A stretch of 64,000 bases of DNA from Paenibacillus sp. An7. GTDB lineage: Bacteria; Bacillota; Bacilli; Paenibacillales; Paenibacillaceae. A program made the translations under genes and the position numbers. Positions within the stretch are counted from its first letter, which is position 1. Every line of letters begins with the position of its first letter. The stretch covers positions 1 to 64,000 of the forward strand of contig NZ_WTWX01000017.1 of NCBI RefSeq assembly GCF_009870785.1. The letters run 5' to 3'. Below, piece after piece: positions 36,686-45,860 of the stretch. The notes under the pieces are model-generated. The model worked only from the letters and a program-made list of their open reading frames with translations. It ran no database searches and was not told where the DNA came from.

Positions 36686-37345
36686 ATGAAAGTAACAAAA
36701 TCAGAATTTATTATTAGTGCTGTAAGCCCTAGTCAATATCCTGAGGACGCCTTGCCGGAGATTGCTCTGGCAGGGCGTTCCAATGTGGGTAAATCATCGC
36801 TGATTAATCGAATGATTAATCGTAAAAACTTGGCACGAACGAGTTCCACACCCGGTAAAACACAGCAACTGAATTATTATCGTATTAATGATCAACTTTA
36901 TTTTGTCGATTTCCCGGGTTATGGGTATGCCAAAGTATCCAAAACACAGCGCGCCTTATTTGGGAAAATGATGGAGCAATATTTGCTCGAACGTCAAGAG
37001 CTTAAACTTGTGATGCAGATGATCGATATGCGTCATGCACCAACCAAGGATGATATTATGATGTATGATTGGCTCAAACATCATGGTCTTCCTGTTTGCA
37101 TCGTGACTACCAAAATGGACAAGATTCCAAAAACAAAACGTGCGAAACATGCGAAAATTATAAAAGAAGCCCTTCAGATCCATCCAGATGATTCATTTGT
37201 ATCTTTTTCTTCGGAAGAAGGTCTTGGCAGAGATGAACTATGGTCAGTCATCTCCCGCTATGCATTCTCTAAAGATCCATTCGGTGAGGAAGAAGAGCTG
37301 GATGAAGTAGAAGAAGGCCAGGAAACCTCAACTCACGAAGCGTGA
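36686..37345 (+). CDS. engB: Ribosome biogenesis GTPase YsxC/EngB
   Basis: A 219-residue essential GTPase that helps assemble the large ribosomal subunit. The G motifs are all visible: G1 [10 protein letters not shown]2 STPGKT, G3 DFPGYGYA, G4 TKMDK, G5 SFSSEEG. The C-terminal tail of about 25 residues is very acidic ([13 protein letters not shown]) and longer than in most relatives. Position directly after lon, 18 bases downstream, is the same as in B. subtilis and suggests joint transcription. A GAGAGG lies before the ATG. Confidence 0.97.
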   Translation: MKVTKSEFIISAVSPSQYPEDALPEIALAGRSNVGKSSLINRMINRKNLARTSSTPGKTQQLNYYRINDQLYFVDFPGYGYAKVSKTQRALFGKMMEQYLLERQELKLVMQMIDMRHAPTKDDIMMYDWLKHHGLPVCIVTTKMDKIPKTKRAKHAKIIKEALQIHPDDSFVSFSSEEGLGRDELWSVISRYAFSKDPFGEEEELDEVEEGQETSTHEA

Positions 37346-37543
37346 CAACCCTAAAATGCAGGATGACAGAGATAGCATGAACTTTCTACACGGGAAAGTG
37401 AGCATCTTCCCTATCAGCTGTAGTATTTGAGCGCATACCCCTTTTTTCACGGTTTTTGCGCAAGTTTTTATGGTTTAGAGAAGAAGCAAACCGTTTAAAA
37501 GGTAGTGTATAATAAGTTCAGGCATAGGTTTGTTACGAAATTT

Positions 37544-37573
37544 CCGGTGAATACACCGGCCTGATGAATCAGG
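37544..37573 (+). other. Two tandem perfect hairpins at the translation start of the next gene
   Basis: CCGGTG-AATA-CACCGG (37544-37559) is immediately followed by CCTGA-TGAA-TCAGG (37560-37573). They end one helix-length before the ribosome site GGGGAG (37582-37587) of the gene at 37594. They could shape access to that site or stabilise the 5' end of the mRNA. Confidence 0.5.
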
Positions 37574-37593
37574 GGAGAATTGGGGAGATTTTT

Positions 37594-38181
37594 ATGGCTC
37601 AGCGGTTAGCCACAGAATATGTTAAAGCCACTTTGAAATTGTCGGAAACTCAAATGAAACAATTCTTGCATATGGCAGAAGAAGGCCAAGTCCATTCAAG
37701 AGTGAAAGTTCTCGGTAATGGGGGACAGGAAATTGTACTAGAGGATCATGAAGGCGAGGAAGTTCATTTTCCATTTCATCGCAGAGAAGGGTTTTATGTC
37801 TGTGAGTTAACTTGCCGCTTGGTAAATCTACACTTAGCTAATTTGGTGCGGAGGTTATTTCTCAGCTTCAAGGGAGAAGGGATTGTAAATCGGGTATATG
37901 CTGGGTTTACAATGTCTTATGTTTATTTCAAAGGATCTGTGCGAAAGATTGTAGAAGTAAGAGAAAATCAATCCCAGACGATCTATCAATACAAAAATAC
38001 ACTTCAGGAAATGGAAGATGTATTCCAGATGAGAAAGATCGAGCAACAGATTACACAGTTGAAAAGAAGTGTTAACGGACTGCTTGATTTACGGAATGCA
38101 ACTTGTAATCAAGAAGAGATTGCGAAGATTGACGAGCAACTACGAACTCATACGGTTACTTTATTCGCCTTAGAAGCATAA
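37594..38181 (+). CDS. Unknown 195-residue protein
   Basis: A soluble protein of unknown function. Residues 1-55 are helical and then beta-like (QRLATEYVKATLKLSETQMKQF; SRVKVLGNGGQEIVLEDHEGEEVHF). A middle region has conserved-looking cysteines (YVCELTCRLVNL), and the last 60 residues are a long amphipathic, probably coiled-coil helix (MEDVFQMRKIEQQITQLKRSVNGLLD). I recall similar Paenibacillus proteins being labelled as peptide synthetase modules, but nothing here resembles an adenylation or carrier domain, so I would not use that name. The start at 37594 follows GGGGAG; the in-frame ATG at 37564 lies inside the hairpins. It has its own terminator. Confidence 0.8.
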   Translation: MAQRLATEYVKATLKLSETQMKQFLHMAEEGQVHSRVKVLGNGGQEIVLEDHEGEEVHFPFHRREGFYVCELTCRLVNLHLANLVRRLFLSFKGEGIVNRVYAGFTMSYVYFKGSVRKIVEVRENQSQTIYQYKNTLQEMEDVFQMRKIEQQITQLKRSVNGLLDLRNATCNQEEIAKIDEQLRTHTVTLFALEA

Positions 38182-38213
38182 ATATTCCTTAAGGAAATAC
38201 GACGATTTGATTA

Positions 38214-38253
38214 TCAAAAACTCTTTACCCTATTGTGGTATGGAGTTTTTTTT
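38214..38253 (+). terminator. Terminator of the unknown gene
   Basis: AAAACTCTTTACC pairs GGTATGGAGTTTT with internal mismatch and is followed by a run of T. A small palindrome (TTCCTTAAGGAA) precedes it at about 38185-38196. Confidence 0.85.
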
Positions 38254-38601
38254 GTTTGCTATAGACAAGGAAAAGACCTTTTTGGATTGCAAATCCTCAC
38301 GAAAAATGAGTACATCAAATCGGAGTGAAACGCTGATATAAACACCGCTGATTCCGAAGATGAGTGCTTTGTGATCTATATCATAGCAAGTAATGTATTT
38401 ATTTGTAGTACTTGTAAAACAACTATTGCAATTGCCTCAGTTAGATGTTATTTTTAATCTCGTTGAAAAGAATATAGGAACCAGGATTCACTCAGGACAT
38501 TGAATGTTGCGAGAGATTATTCCCTCGGGAAGTGAATGACGTAGGTCCTAGCGGATGAAATTTTTTCAAACATTTTATTCCTAGGAAGGGGGAACCGGAA
38601 G
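38254..38601 (+). other. Intergenic region before speD with a structured leader (38476-38549)
   Basis: No gene is visible. At 38476-38549, AGGAACC pairs GGTCCT, ATTCACT pairs AGTGAAT, and an inner CGAG pairs CTCG, giving a branched or long hairpin of about 74 bases some 50 bases before the speD start. I recognise no known riboswitch (not a SAM or ykkC-type aptamer by eye). The AT-rich stretch 38380-38460 probably holds the promoter. Polyamine- or SAM-responsive control of speD would fit but is speculation. Confidence 0.5.
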
Positions 38602-39000
38602 ATGGAATATTCAACTTTCGGAAGACACGTTGCTGTTGATACTTGGGGAGTCGACTTTGATTTACTGAACAATGAGGATTTTTTGCAAGCACAGTTGATT
38701 GATGCAGCTGAGGCTTGTGGTGCTACCGTATTGTCCGTACAATCAAAGCAGTTTAGACCTCAAGGAGCGACAGTACTTGTATTGCTGTCAGAGAGCCATC
38801 TCTCGATTCACACGTACCCTGAGAGAGGTTTTGCCGCAATTGATTGTTACACTTGTGGAGAAACGGTAGACCCGCAGTTAGCCATTGACTACCTGGTGTC
38901 CGTATTAAAACCAGAAAAAACGTACGCCAAAAGATTAGTTCGCGGTTTAGGTGAAATGAAGGTTGAAACGCCTGAAATGAATCAGATCGAACTTGTTTGA
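38602..39000 (+). CDS. speD: S-adenosylmethionine decarboxylase proenzyme
   Basis: A 132-residue short-type (class 1B) proenzyme that provides decarboxylated SAM for spermidine synthesis. The precursor cleaves itself in LLSESHLSIHTYPE between Glu64 and Ser65, and Ser65 becomes the pyruvoyl cofactor. The partner residues His70 and Cys85 (in DCYTCGE) are present. The ribosome site AGGAAGGGGG is strong. It is a single gene with a structured leader and own terminator; speE is not adjacent. The length matches B. subtilis SpeD (126). Confidence 0.97.
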   Translation: MEYSTFGRHVAVDTWGVDFDLLNNEDFLQAQLIDAAEACGATVLSVQSKQFRPQGATVLVLLSESHLSIHTYPERGFAAIDCYTCGETVDPQLAIDYLVSVLKPEKTYAKRLVRGLGEMKVETPEMNQIELV

Positions 39001-39028
39001 TGGAAAGCTAATAATATGAATTGAACTG

Positions 39029-39061
39029 ACAACCATGGATCAATAATCCATGGTTGTTTTA
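39029..39061 (+). terminator. Terminator of speD
   Basis: ACAACCATGGAT and ATCCATGGTTGT form a perfect 12-base stem with loop CAATA, followed by TTTAT. Confidence 0.9.
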
Positions 39062-39375
39062 TACATGTAGATATTTTACAATTTTAGTATGCTTCATAGG
39101 ATGAATAATCATATTTTGAGATTTTAACTTTAAAAAAGGTGTAGGTTGCCTGCGTCCTTGCATAAAGATAGGAAGAGCCGGCAAAATCAAGCGAGCGCTA
39201 TGCCTCTAAAATGAGGATTTCATAAACATGTCATAAAAAGCACTTAGCCGGGCAAATACATATGTTATACTGGGTATTGTTTGCATTATGTACTCAAGAT
39301 CATGTGCTGTTTACAGCACATTGTGATATAGATCATTTACAAATTTAACAAAACGTAGAGGCGGGTGAACTTGCA
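39062..39375 (+). promoter_or_regulatory. hemA upstream region: extended -10 promoter and leader hairpin
   Basis: The 314 bases hold no gene. TGTTATACT at 39263-39271 is an extended -10 box with a weak -35 (CTTAGC at 39243-39248). Thirty bases downstream ATGTGCTG-TTTA-CAGCACAT (39302-39321) is a perfect 8-base hairpin within the leader, with no T-tract, so it could be an operator or mRNA element rather than a terminator. Heme- or peroxide-dependent control of hemA is known in related bacteria, but I see no PerR box. Confidence 0.5.
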
Positions 39376-40761
39376 ATGCACATCGTCGCAGTTGGATTGA
39401 ACTACCGCACAGCGCCTGTAGAAGTCAGGGAACGTTTTACGTTTGATGAGAAGGACTTATCCCATGCACTCCAGCAGCTAAAAAAGACAAATAGTGTATT
39501 GGAAGGCGTCATTGTAGCTACATGCAACCGGACTGAAATGTATGTGGTAGTCGATCGTCTTCATATGTGCGGCTATTTTATTCGTAGTTTTATGGAGAAA
39601 TGGTTTGGGATTTCTCGTGAAGAATTTACCCAGCATCTTTATATCTACGAAAATGAGCAGGCAATCCGTCATCTGTTTCGTGTGACAAGCGGGCTTGACT
39701 CTATGGTTATCGGAGAGACTCAAATTCTGGGGCAAGTTAAACAAGCTTTTTTATGTGCGCAGCAAGAGAAAGTAACAGGTACGTGGTTTAATGAACTATT
39801 TAAACATGCGATTACGGTCGGTAAAAGGGCACATTCTGAAACATCCATTGGGGAAGCTGCCGTTTCGGTGAGTTATGCGGCCGTGGAGCTTGGTAAGCGA
39901 ATTTTTGGTTCGTTTTCAAACAAAAAAGTATTGATTCTGGGTGCTGGAAAAATGAGCGAACTAACTGTGCAACATTTGTACGCAAATGGAGCGGAAGAAG
40001 TTATTGTCGCGAATCGGACCTTTCTACGTGCTGAAGAATTGGCTAAGAAATTTCAAGGAACCGCTTGTACTATGGAACAGGCATTTTCTAGATTACAAGA
40101 AGTTGACATTCTGATCAGTTCTACGGGTGCTAAGGACTTTGTTATTTCTGTGGATATGATAAAAGAAAGCATGAAGCGGAGAAAAGCACGTCCACTCTTT
40201 ATGATTGACATTGCTGTTCCAAGAGACATTGATCCTGCGATCAGTCATTTGTCCAATGTTTACTTATATGATATTGATGATTTGGAAGGCGTAGTAGAGA
40301 CGAATCTTGAAATGCGCCGTATGGAAGCCGCTAAAATTGATGCATTTATTGAAGAAGAAATGATAACTTTTCAGCAGTGGCTTAAAACGCTGGGGGTACG
40401 TCCTGTCATTCGTGCCCTTCAAGAAAAAGCAAATACCGTTCACGAGGATACACTGGAAAGTTTGTTTAATAAGTTGCCGGAACTGGATGACAGACAGCGC
40501 AAAGTCATTCGGCGTCTTACCAAAAGTATGCTGAATCAAATAACTCATGAGCCGATTAACCAAATTAAAGAAATGGCTGCTGATAAAAAAGCAGACGATG
40601 CTTTATTGATGTTCACCAAACTGTTTGGGCTCGAGGATGAGATCGATGACAAGAAACAGGACGTTGCTCTTTCACATGGGAGCTTACAGCCTTCCATGGA
40701 AATGAACCATGGCGCTGCAAAGGAAACTTCGCGTCTAACTTATGTTCCTGTGAGTCTGTAA
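39376..40761 (+). CDS. hemA: Glutamyl-tRNA reductase
   Basis: A 461-residue NADPH-dependent enzyme, first committed step of C5-pathway tetrapyrrole synthesis, making glutamate-1-semialdehyde from Glu-tRNA. The catalytic nucleophile is Cys50 in VATCNRTEMY. Also seen are GLDSMVIGETQILGQVK and the NADPH-binding VLILGAGKMSEL, with a C-terminal dimerisation helix region. HemX, encoded next, is thought to influence HemA levels in Bacillus. GAGGCGGGTG lies ahead of the ATG. This is the first gene of a seven-gene tetrapyrrole operon. Confidence 0.97.
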   Translation: MHIVAVGLNYRTAPVEVRERFTFDEKDLSHALQQLKKTNSVLEGVIVATCNRTEMYVVVDRLHMCGYFIRSFMEKWFGISREEFTQHLYIYENEQAIRHLFRVTSGLDSMVIGETQILGQVKQAFLCAQQEKVTGTWFNELFKHAITVGKRAHSETSIGEAAVSVSYAAVELGKRIFGSFSNKKVLILGAGKMSELTVQHLYANGAEEVIVANRTFLRAEELAKKFQGTACTMEQAFSRLQEVDILISSTGAKDFVISVDMIKESMKRRKARPLFMIDIAVPRDIDPAISHLSNVYLYDIDDLEGVVETNLEMRRMEAAKIDAFIEEEMITFQQWLKTLGVRPVIRALQEKANTVHEDTLESLFNKLPELDDRQRKVIRRLTKSMLNQITHEPINQIKEMAADKKADDALLMFTKLFGLEDEIDDKKQDVALSHGSLQPSMEMNHGAAKETSRLTYVPVSL

Positions 40762-40778
40762 GGCAGGTGTAGAGCTAA

Positions 40779-41606
40779 GTGACGGTTCATGATACAATTC
40801 ACAGTTTCATCATTTATATTTACGCTCTGAGCCTTCTGTTTTATTTCTCGGATTGTATTCGTCGTAATGCGAGTGCAAAGCGGATAGGCACAGGGCTTCT
40901 TGTTAATGTATCGATAATGCAGCTTATGTATCTTGTGTTTTATACGGTGAATCAAGGTTATGTTCCGATCTATTCTATGTACGATTTCATTTTCTTGTTT
41001 TCCTTCTGTATCGTACTCATTTCATTCATATTAAGCCGGGGACAGAGGTCTGAATATATTGTATTCCTTCTGAATGTAGTCAGTTTCAGTGCTTTGGTGC
41101 TGAGTGATTTTTGGCTCGTGCCGAGTGAGGATAGGCTGCTCAACTGGCAGACCGTACATGGTATGCTGGTAATGCATATTGCACTTGCAAATCTTGGATT
41201 TGCAGCACTGACGGTATCGGCAGTTTTTGCCATGATTTATCTCTTTTTACATTACAGACTGAAGCTAAAGCGTTGGAATGATTCTATGAGACGTGTCCCA
41301 AGTCTTGAAATACTGCAATTGTATATGAACAAAGCCAGTCTAATTGGTACACCTATTCTTGGCATATCTGTGATCCTCGCTATTTTGTCGATTGTTGCCG
41401 AGAAACAGTGGCTTTATCTATTGGACCTGAAAGTACTCGCGACTTTTATTGCACTATGTATCTATGTTGGTTATTTTGTATCCAAACGATATATTGATGC
41501 ACCCCAGTATGTAATGGCAAGATGGATTTTGCTTGGATATGCTTTTGTTATTATTAGTTTTATGAGTAACGCTTGGTCTATGTTTCATCGCTGGACGGGA
41601 GAGTGA
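40779..41606 (+). CDS. hemX: HemX-like cytochrome c assembly membrane protein
   Basis: A 275-residue polytopic protein of the CcsA/HemX family with about eight membrane segments, for example TIHSFIIYIYALSLLFYFSD and FLFSFCIVLISFILS. A WxxVHG-type stretch is present (LNWQTVHGMLVMHIALANLGFAAL), with histidines that could bind heme. In B. subtilis HemX reduces HemA concentration. It starts with GTG at 40779 behind GGCAGGTG, 17 bases after the hemA stop. It ends 11 bases before the next gene. The molecular activity is unproven. Confidence 0.9.
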   Translation: MTVHDTIHSFIIYIYALSLLFYFSDCIRRNASAKRIGTGLLVNVSIMQLMYLVFYTVNQGYVPIYSMYDFIFLFSFCIVLISFILSRGQRSEYIVFLLNVVSFSALVLSDFWLVPSEDRLLNWQTVHGMLVMHIALANLGFAALTVSAVFAMIYLFLHYRLKLKRWNDSMRRVPSLEILQLYMNKASLIGTPILGISVILAILSIVAEKQWLYLLDLKVLATFIALCIYVGYFVSKRYIDAPQYVMARWILLGYAFVIISFMSNAWSMFHRWTGE

Positions 41607-41617
41607 GGCATAAGCAC

Positions 41618-42268
41618 ATGGAGAATCACTATGTACCAATTATGTTGAACTGCTCAGGGCGCAGATGCATTGTTATCGGCGGAGGTAAAGTAGCGGAGCG
41701 AAAGATAGAGGCTCTTGCAGGTTCAGGAGCACTGCTCACTATTATTAGCCCCGAAGTGACGGAACCAATTCTTCACATGGTTGACCGGGGTGAAGCCGAA
41801 TGGCGTAAGAAGCCCTATCTCCAGGGAGACCTGGAAGGGGCTTTTCTTGTATATGCGGCTACGAGCAGCCCAGACGTAAACGCACAAGTTATTGCGGAAG
41901 CAAAACAGAGGAATATTCTTGTGAATAGTGCAGATGCACCGGGTACGGGAGATTTTATTACTCCTGGCTCTGTACGCCGAGGCAAATTAACGATTGCGGT
42001 TTCTGCATCAGGCGCAAGCCCGGGACTCGCAAAGCAAATTATTGAACAGCTGAGAACAGATTATGGGGATGAGTATGAGATTTATCTTGATTTTCTACAA
42101 CAATTCCGAGAAGTCATTCAGTTCGAAGTCGAAGATCGGAGAGATAGAAAGCGCCTGCTTGATCGGGTACTTGAAATGGATATTTTAGTACAAATACGAG
42201 AAAAACGGTATCGTCCATGGTCTAAGGAAGAAATGGTAAAGTGGATTGCTGCCAATCGGGAGGAGTAA
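41618..42268 (+). CDS. Precorrin-2 dehydrogenase / sirohydrochlorin ferrochelatase-like (YlnF/Met8 type)
   Basis: A 216-residue NAD-dependent enzyme of siroheme synthesis that oxidises precorrin-2 to sirohydrochlorin. The start is [29 protein letters not shown], with the Rossmann loop GGGKVAERK, the conserved Asp in [11 protein letters not shown] and the Ser/Gly motif [14 protein letters not shown]. The C-terminal helical part matches the CysG N-domain family. Start 41618 is used; earlier in-frame codons lie inside hemX. Embedding this gene between hemX and hemC couples siroheme and heme supply. The next gene starts five bases later. Whether it also inserts iron cannot be decided. Confidence 0.92.
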   Translation: MENHYVPIMLNCSGRRCIVIGGGKVAERKIEALAGSGALLTIISPEVTEPILHMVDRGEAEWRKKPYLQGDLEGAFLVYAATSSPDVNAQVIAEAKQRNILVNSADAPGTGDFITPGSVRRGKLTIAVSASGASPGLAKQIIEQLRTDYGDEYEIYLDFLQQFREVIQFEVEDRRDRKRLLDRVLEMDILVQIREKRYRPWSKEEMVKWIAANREE

Positions 42269-42272
42269 CAAG

Positions 42273-43217
42273 ATGCGTACAATAATCGTGGGAAGCAGAC
42301 AAAGTGCGTTGGCATTGACACAGACAGGTCATGTCATCGAAGATTTGAAAAAGATATGTTCAGAGCATGGACTTGAATTTGATTTTGAGGTGAAGAAAAT
42401 TGTCACCAAAGGAGATCAGATTCTAAATGTTACGCTGTCAAAAGTAGGCGGCAAAGGACTGTTTGTCAAAGAAATTGAACAGGCAATGATGAACAAAGAG
42501 ATTGATATGGCGGTACATAGTATGAAAGATATGCCTTCGGTATTACCTGAATCCCTTACGACGGGAGCGATCCCCAAACGAGAAGATCCAAGAGATGCTT
42601 TGATTTCTCGAAATGGAGCTTCTCTTGATGAACTTCCCCATGGAGCAAAAGTGGGTACCAGCAGTCTTCGCCGGTCCAGTCAGTTAAAGGCTTATCGACC
42701 TGATCTCAATGTAGAATGGATCCGTGGGAATATTGATTCTCGTTTACGTAAACTCGAAACGGAAGGTTTTGAAGCAATTATTTTAGCGGCAGCGGGTCTT
42801 TCACGCATGGGATGGAGTGATCGAATCACTTCCTATTTGTCTCCTGAAACTTGTTTGCCAGCGGTTGGTCAAGGGGCGCTTGGCATTGAATGCCGTAAGG
42901 ATGACGAGGAACTGCTTGCGCTTCTCTCTTTATATAATGATGAAATAACAGCCAAACCAGTTGCTGCTGAACGAGAATTTTTACATGTACTGAACGGTGG
43001 CTGTCAGGTTCCTATTGGAGCTTATGCCACATGGGTTACAGGTAGTAATGCGGAAGATAAACAGATTGAACTTACGGGCATGGTAGGAACACCAGATGGG
43101 AACACCGTATTGAAACATACTTTAACAGGTGCTGATCCCAAACAACTTGGCAAGGCAGTGGCCAGCCGATTAATTGAAATGGGTGCCGAGAAGATACTAG
43201 CAGATGTAAGGGGATGA
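42273..43217 (+). CDS. hemC: Porphobilinogen deaminase (hydroxymethylbilane synthase)
   Basis: A 314-residue enzyme joining four porphobilinogens into hydroxymethylbilane. Motifs are [11 protein letters not shown] at the start, [21 protein letters not shown] with the catalytic Asp nearby, [19 protein letters not shown], and Cys244 in [10 protein letters not shown], which holds the dipyrromethane cofactor. The start at 42273 follows GGGAGGAG. It overlaps the translation signal of the next gene, which begins 5 bases after its stop. Confidence 0.97.
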   Translation: MRTIIVGSRQSALALTQTGHVIEDLKKICSEHGLEFDFEVKKIVTKGDQILNVTLSKVGGKGLFVKEIEQAMMNKEIDMAVHSMKDMPSVLPESLTTGAIPKREDPRDALISRNGASLDELPHGAKVGTSSLRRSSQLKAYRPDLNVEWIRGNIDSRLRKLETEGFEAIILAAAGLSRMGWSDRITSYLSPETCLPAVGQGALGIECRKDDEELLALLSLYNDEITAKPVAAEREFLHVLNGGCQVPIGAYATWVTGSNAEDKQIELTGMVGTPDGNTVLKHTLTGADPKQLGKAVASRLIEMGAEKILADVRG

Positions 43218-43222
43218 TCTCC

Positions 43223-44758
43223 ATGACAGGAAAAGTTTATTTAGTAGGGGCAGGTCCGGGCAACGCAAAGCTCATTACCGTTAAGGGATGGGAATGTATT
43301 CAAAAGGCAGACGTTGTCGTATATGATCGGCTAGCAAGCCCTAGACTGCTGCGAATTATGAAACCAGGGGCAGAAAAAATTTATGTAGGCAAAAAAACGA
43401 ATCGTCATACGATGAAACAAGAAGATATTAACCAGCTTCTTGTTGATTTAGCTTTAGCAGGAAAGAAGGTCGTTCGTCTAAAAGGCGGAGACCCGACCAT
43501 TTTTGGAAGAGTGGGAGAAGAAGCAGAGTTATTGAAGCAGAATGACGTGCCTTTTGAGATTGTACCAGGGGTAACTTCTGCAATCAGTGTACCTGCCTAT
43601 GCGGGAATACCGGTAACTCACCGGGATTACGCTTCTTCTATTTCCATTATTACAGGACATGAGAGTCCAGAAAAGATGAACCGAGCGATCCACTGGGATA
43701 AGGTGACGAATGCAACCGGAACACTTGTGTTTATGATGGGTGTCGCGAATATTGGATACATTAGTAAGCAATTGATAGATCATGGCAGACCAAAGGATAC
43801 ACCTGTAGCTCTTATTCGCTGGGGAACTTGGGCAGAACAAGATACACTAATTGGAACGCTGGAGGATATTGAAGCCAAAGTAATAGAAAATAAATTCCTT
43901 CCGCCCGGTGTGATCGTGGTCGGCGATGTGGTTAAACAACGTGAACGGCTTAAATGGGTAGAATCGATGCCTTTATTCGGTAAACGGATCTTGGTTACAC
44001 GGGCTAGAACACAAGCGATTGATCTGGTAGATCGAATTGAAGAGCTTGGCGGAGAAGCTTATGAACTGCCTGTGATTGAAACAGTGCCTCCCGCTTCAGC
44101 AGAAGCAAGAGATCAGATCATAAATGCACTCGCCTCTATGCCAGAGTATGATTGGGTATTCTTTACGAGTGTTAACGGAGTGGAATATTTCTTTAAGCAT
44201 CTCGAAGAGCAGGGCCTGGATATCCGCGCTTTATCAAAAGCTAGAATCGTAGCAATTGGACCTACTACAAGAGAAGTTTTACGAAGTAAAGGAATTGTAG
44301 CAGAAGAAGTGCAAGGGTCTTACCAGCAAGAAGGATTAATGGACACCTTTGGAGATGAACTTCTGCCAGGTCAGAAGGTTTTCCTGCCTTGTGGAAATCT
44401 TGCGCGCTCTTGGCTGCCAGATCGACTGCGTGAAAAAGGACTGGAAGTTACTGTAGCACACATTTATGAGACAGTGATTCCTGATGAATGGGATGATGAT
44501 GTCATTCAGCTGCTGCAAAAAGGGAAAATATATGCGGTCACATTTACAAGTTCTTCTACCGTAACACACTTGCTTGCACTATTGAAGAAAATGGGTAATG
44601 ACAATCCAGTAGAGCTTCTTAATAAAGTGCATGTCGTATGTATCGGTTCCGTTACAGCTCAGGAGGCAGAAAAGGCAGGTCTTTCTGTAAGCATCATATC
44701 GGAGAAGGCGACAATGGGCAGTTTGACGGATGCTTTGTGCGAGCTAAAAGATAAATAA
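43223..44758 (+). CDS. Fused uroporphyrinogen-III C-methyltransferase / uroporphyrinogen-III synthase
   Basis: A 511-residue two-domain protein. Residues 1 to about 250 are a SAM-dependent CobA/SumT methyltransferase (VGAGPGNAKLIT, VVYDRLASPRLL, KGGDPTIFGRVGEEAE, VPGVTSAISVPAYAGIPVTHR, TGTLVFMMG). About 260 to 505 are a HemD uroporphyrinogen-III synthase (GKRILVTRARTQ, DWVFFTSVNGVEYF, FTSSSTVTHL). HemD closes the ring to uroporphyrinogen III and CobA diverts it toward siroheme, so the fusion puts the branch point on one chain. B. subtilis keeps the two separate. The start at 43223 is chosen because AAGGGG lies 9 bases ahead; ATG 43214 touches it. Confidence 0.96.
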   Translation: MTGKVYLVGAGPGNAKLITVKGWECIQKADVVVYDRLASPRLLRIMKPGAEKIYVGKKTNRHTMKQEDINQLLVDLALAGKKVVRLKGGDPTIFGRVGEEAELLKQNDVPFEIVPGVTSAISVPAYAGIPVTHRDYASSISIITGHESPEKMNRAIHWDKVTNATGTLVFMMGVANIGYISKQLIDHGRPKDTPVALIRWGTWAEQDTLIGTLEDIEAKVIENKFLPPGVIVVGDVVKQRERLKWVESMPLFGKRILVTRARTQAIDLVDRIEELGGEAYELPVIETVPPASAEARDQIINALASMPEYDWVFFTSVNGVEYFFKHLEEQGLDIRALSKARIVAIGPTTREVLRSKGIVAEEVQGSYQQEGLMDTFGDELLPGQKVFLPCGNLARSWLPDRLREKGLEVTVAHIYETVIPDEWDDDVIQLLQKGKIYAVTFTSSSTVTHLLALLKKMGNDNPVELLNKVHVVCIGSVTAQEAEKAGLSVSIISEKATMGSLTDALCELKDK

Positions 44759-44798
44759 TTAGGTTATATAAAGGAATACAGAAAGGGGAATATCGATT

Positions 44799-45800
44799 AT
44801 GGGATTTCCAAATGTTAGACTTCGCCGCTTGCGCAGTACTGCCGCAATTCGCAGTATGGTGCGTGAAACACATCTTCATGTGAGTGATTTTATTCAACCA
44901 ATTTATGTAACTTACGGAACGGGAGTGAAACAGGAGATCTCTTCCATGCCTGGTGTTTACCGCTTTTCTTTAGACACCTTAAGAGAAGAAGTACAAGAGA
45001 TTGCTGAACTCGGCATTCCGGCTGTGCTTTTGTTTGGAATTCCAGAAACCAAAGATGCAGTAGGGTCATCTGCTTTCGCGGAAGACGGAATTGTTCAGGA
45101 AGCGACGAGATTGATCAAATCATGGTATCCAGACCTTCTGGTTGTTGCGGATACCTGCCTCTGTGAGTTTACAGATCATGGACACTGCGGAATGGTTCAT
45201 ACTCATGAAAGAGACGGGCATGTACATGCACACGTTTTAAATGATGAATCGCTTGATCTACTTGTGAGAACGGCAGTATCCCAAGCAAAAGCAGGTGCAG
45301 ATATTATTGCTCCTTCTAACATGATGGATGGATTTGTGGGTGCAATTCGCCAAGGTTTGGATGAAGCAGGGTATGGAAATATACCGATTATGTCCTACTC
45401 TGTAAAATACGCTTCCGGTTTCTACGGACCTTTCCGTGAAGCAGCTGACTCTGCTCCGCAGTATGGGGATCGCAAAGGATATCAGATGGATCCAGCAAAT
45501 GCACGGGAAGCGCTTCGTGAAGCAGAAAGTGATGTTCTTGAAGGAGCAGATATGCTGATGGTAAAACCATCTCTTTCTTATCTAGACGTGATGCGAACCC
45601 TCAAAGATCAATTTGATCTCCCGATGGTCGCTTACAACGTAAGTGGTGAATATGCGATGGTGAAAGCAGCAGCAATGAACGGATGGATAGATGAGAAGTC
45701 AGTGGCTATGGAGATTTTGCTGAGCATGAAACGAGCAGGTGCAGATATGATCATCACTTACTATGGTAAAGATGCGGCTCGCTGGCTTTCAGAGAAATAA
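44799..45800 (+). CDS. hemB: Delta-aminolevulinic acid dehydratase (porphobilinogen synthase)
   Basis: A 333-residue enzyme condensing two aminolevulinates into porphobilinogen. It starts [21 protein letters not shown]. The metal-ligand cysteines are in [15 protein letters not shown], of the zinc type. The Schiff-base lysines are in [16 protein letters not shown] and [18 protein letters not shown] precedes the ATG; the gene lies 40 bases after the fused gene, the largest gap within this part of the operon. It acts in the cytosol as an octamer in relatives. Confidence 0.97.
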   Translation: MGFPNVRLRRLRSTAAIRSMVRETHLHVSDFIQPIYVTYGTGVKQEISSMPGVYRFSLDTLREEVQEIAELGIPAVLLFGIPETKDAVGSSAFAEDGIVQEATRLIKSWYPDLLVVADTCLCEFTDHGHCGMVHTHERDGHVHAHVLNDESLDLLVRTAVSQAKAGADIIAPSNMMDGFVGAIRQGLDEAGYGNIPIMSYSVKYASGFYGPFREAADSAPQYGDRKGYQMDPANAREALREAESDVLEGADMLMVKPSLSYLDVMRTLKDQFDLPMVAYNVSGEYAMVKAAAMNGWIDEKSVAMEILLSMKRAGADMIITYYGKDAARWLSEK

Positions 45801-45860
45801 GGGCATAAGGGCACGGCAGAGCAGAAGCTGGAAGTGACTACACAAAGAGGAGTGAAGGTA

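Noticed and set aside
39029..39061. speD downstream palindrome as an operator
   Set aside because: A perfect stem plus T-run right after a stop codon is adequately explained as a terminator.
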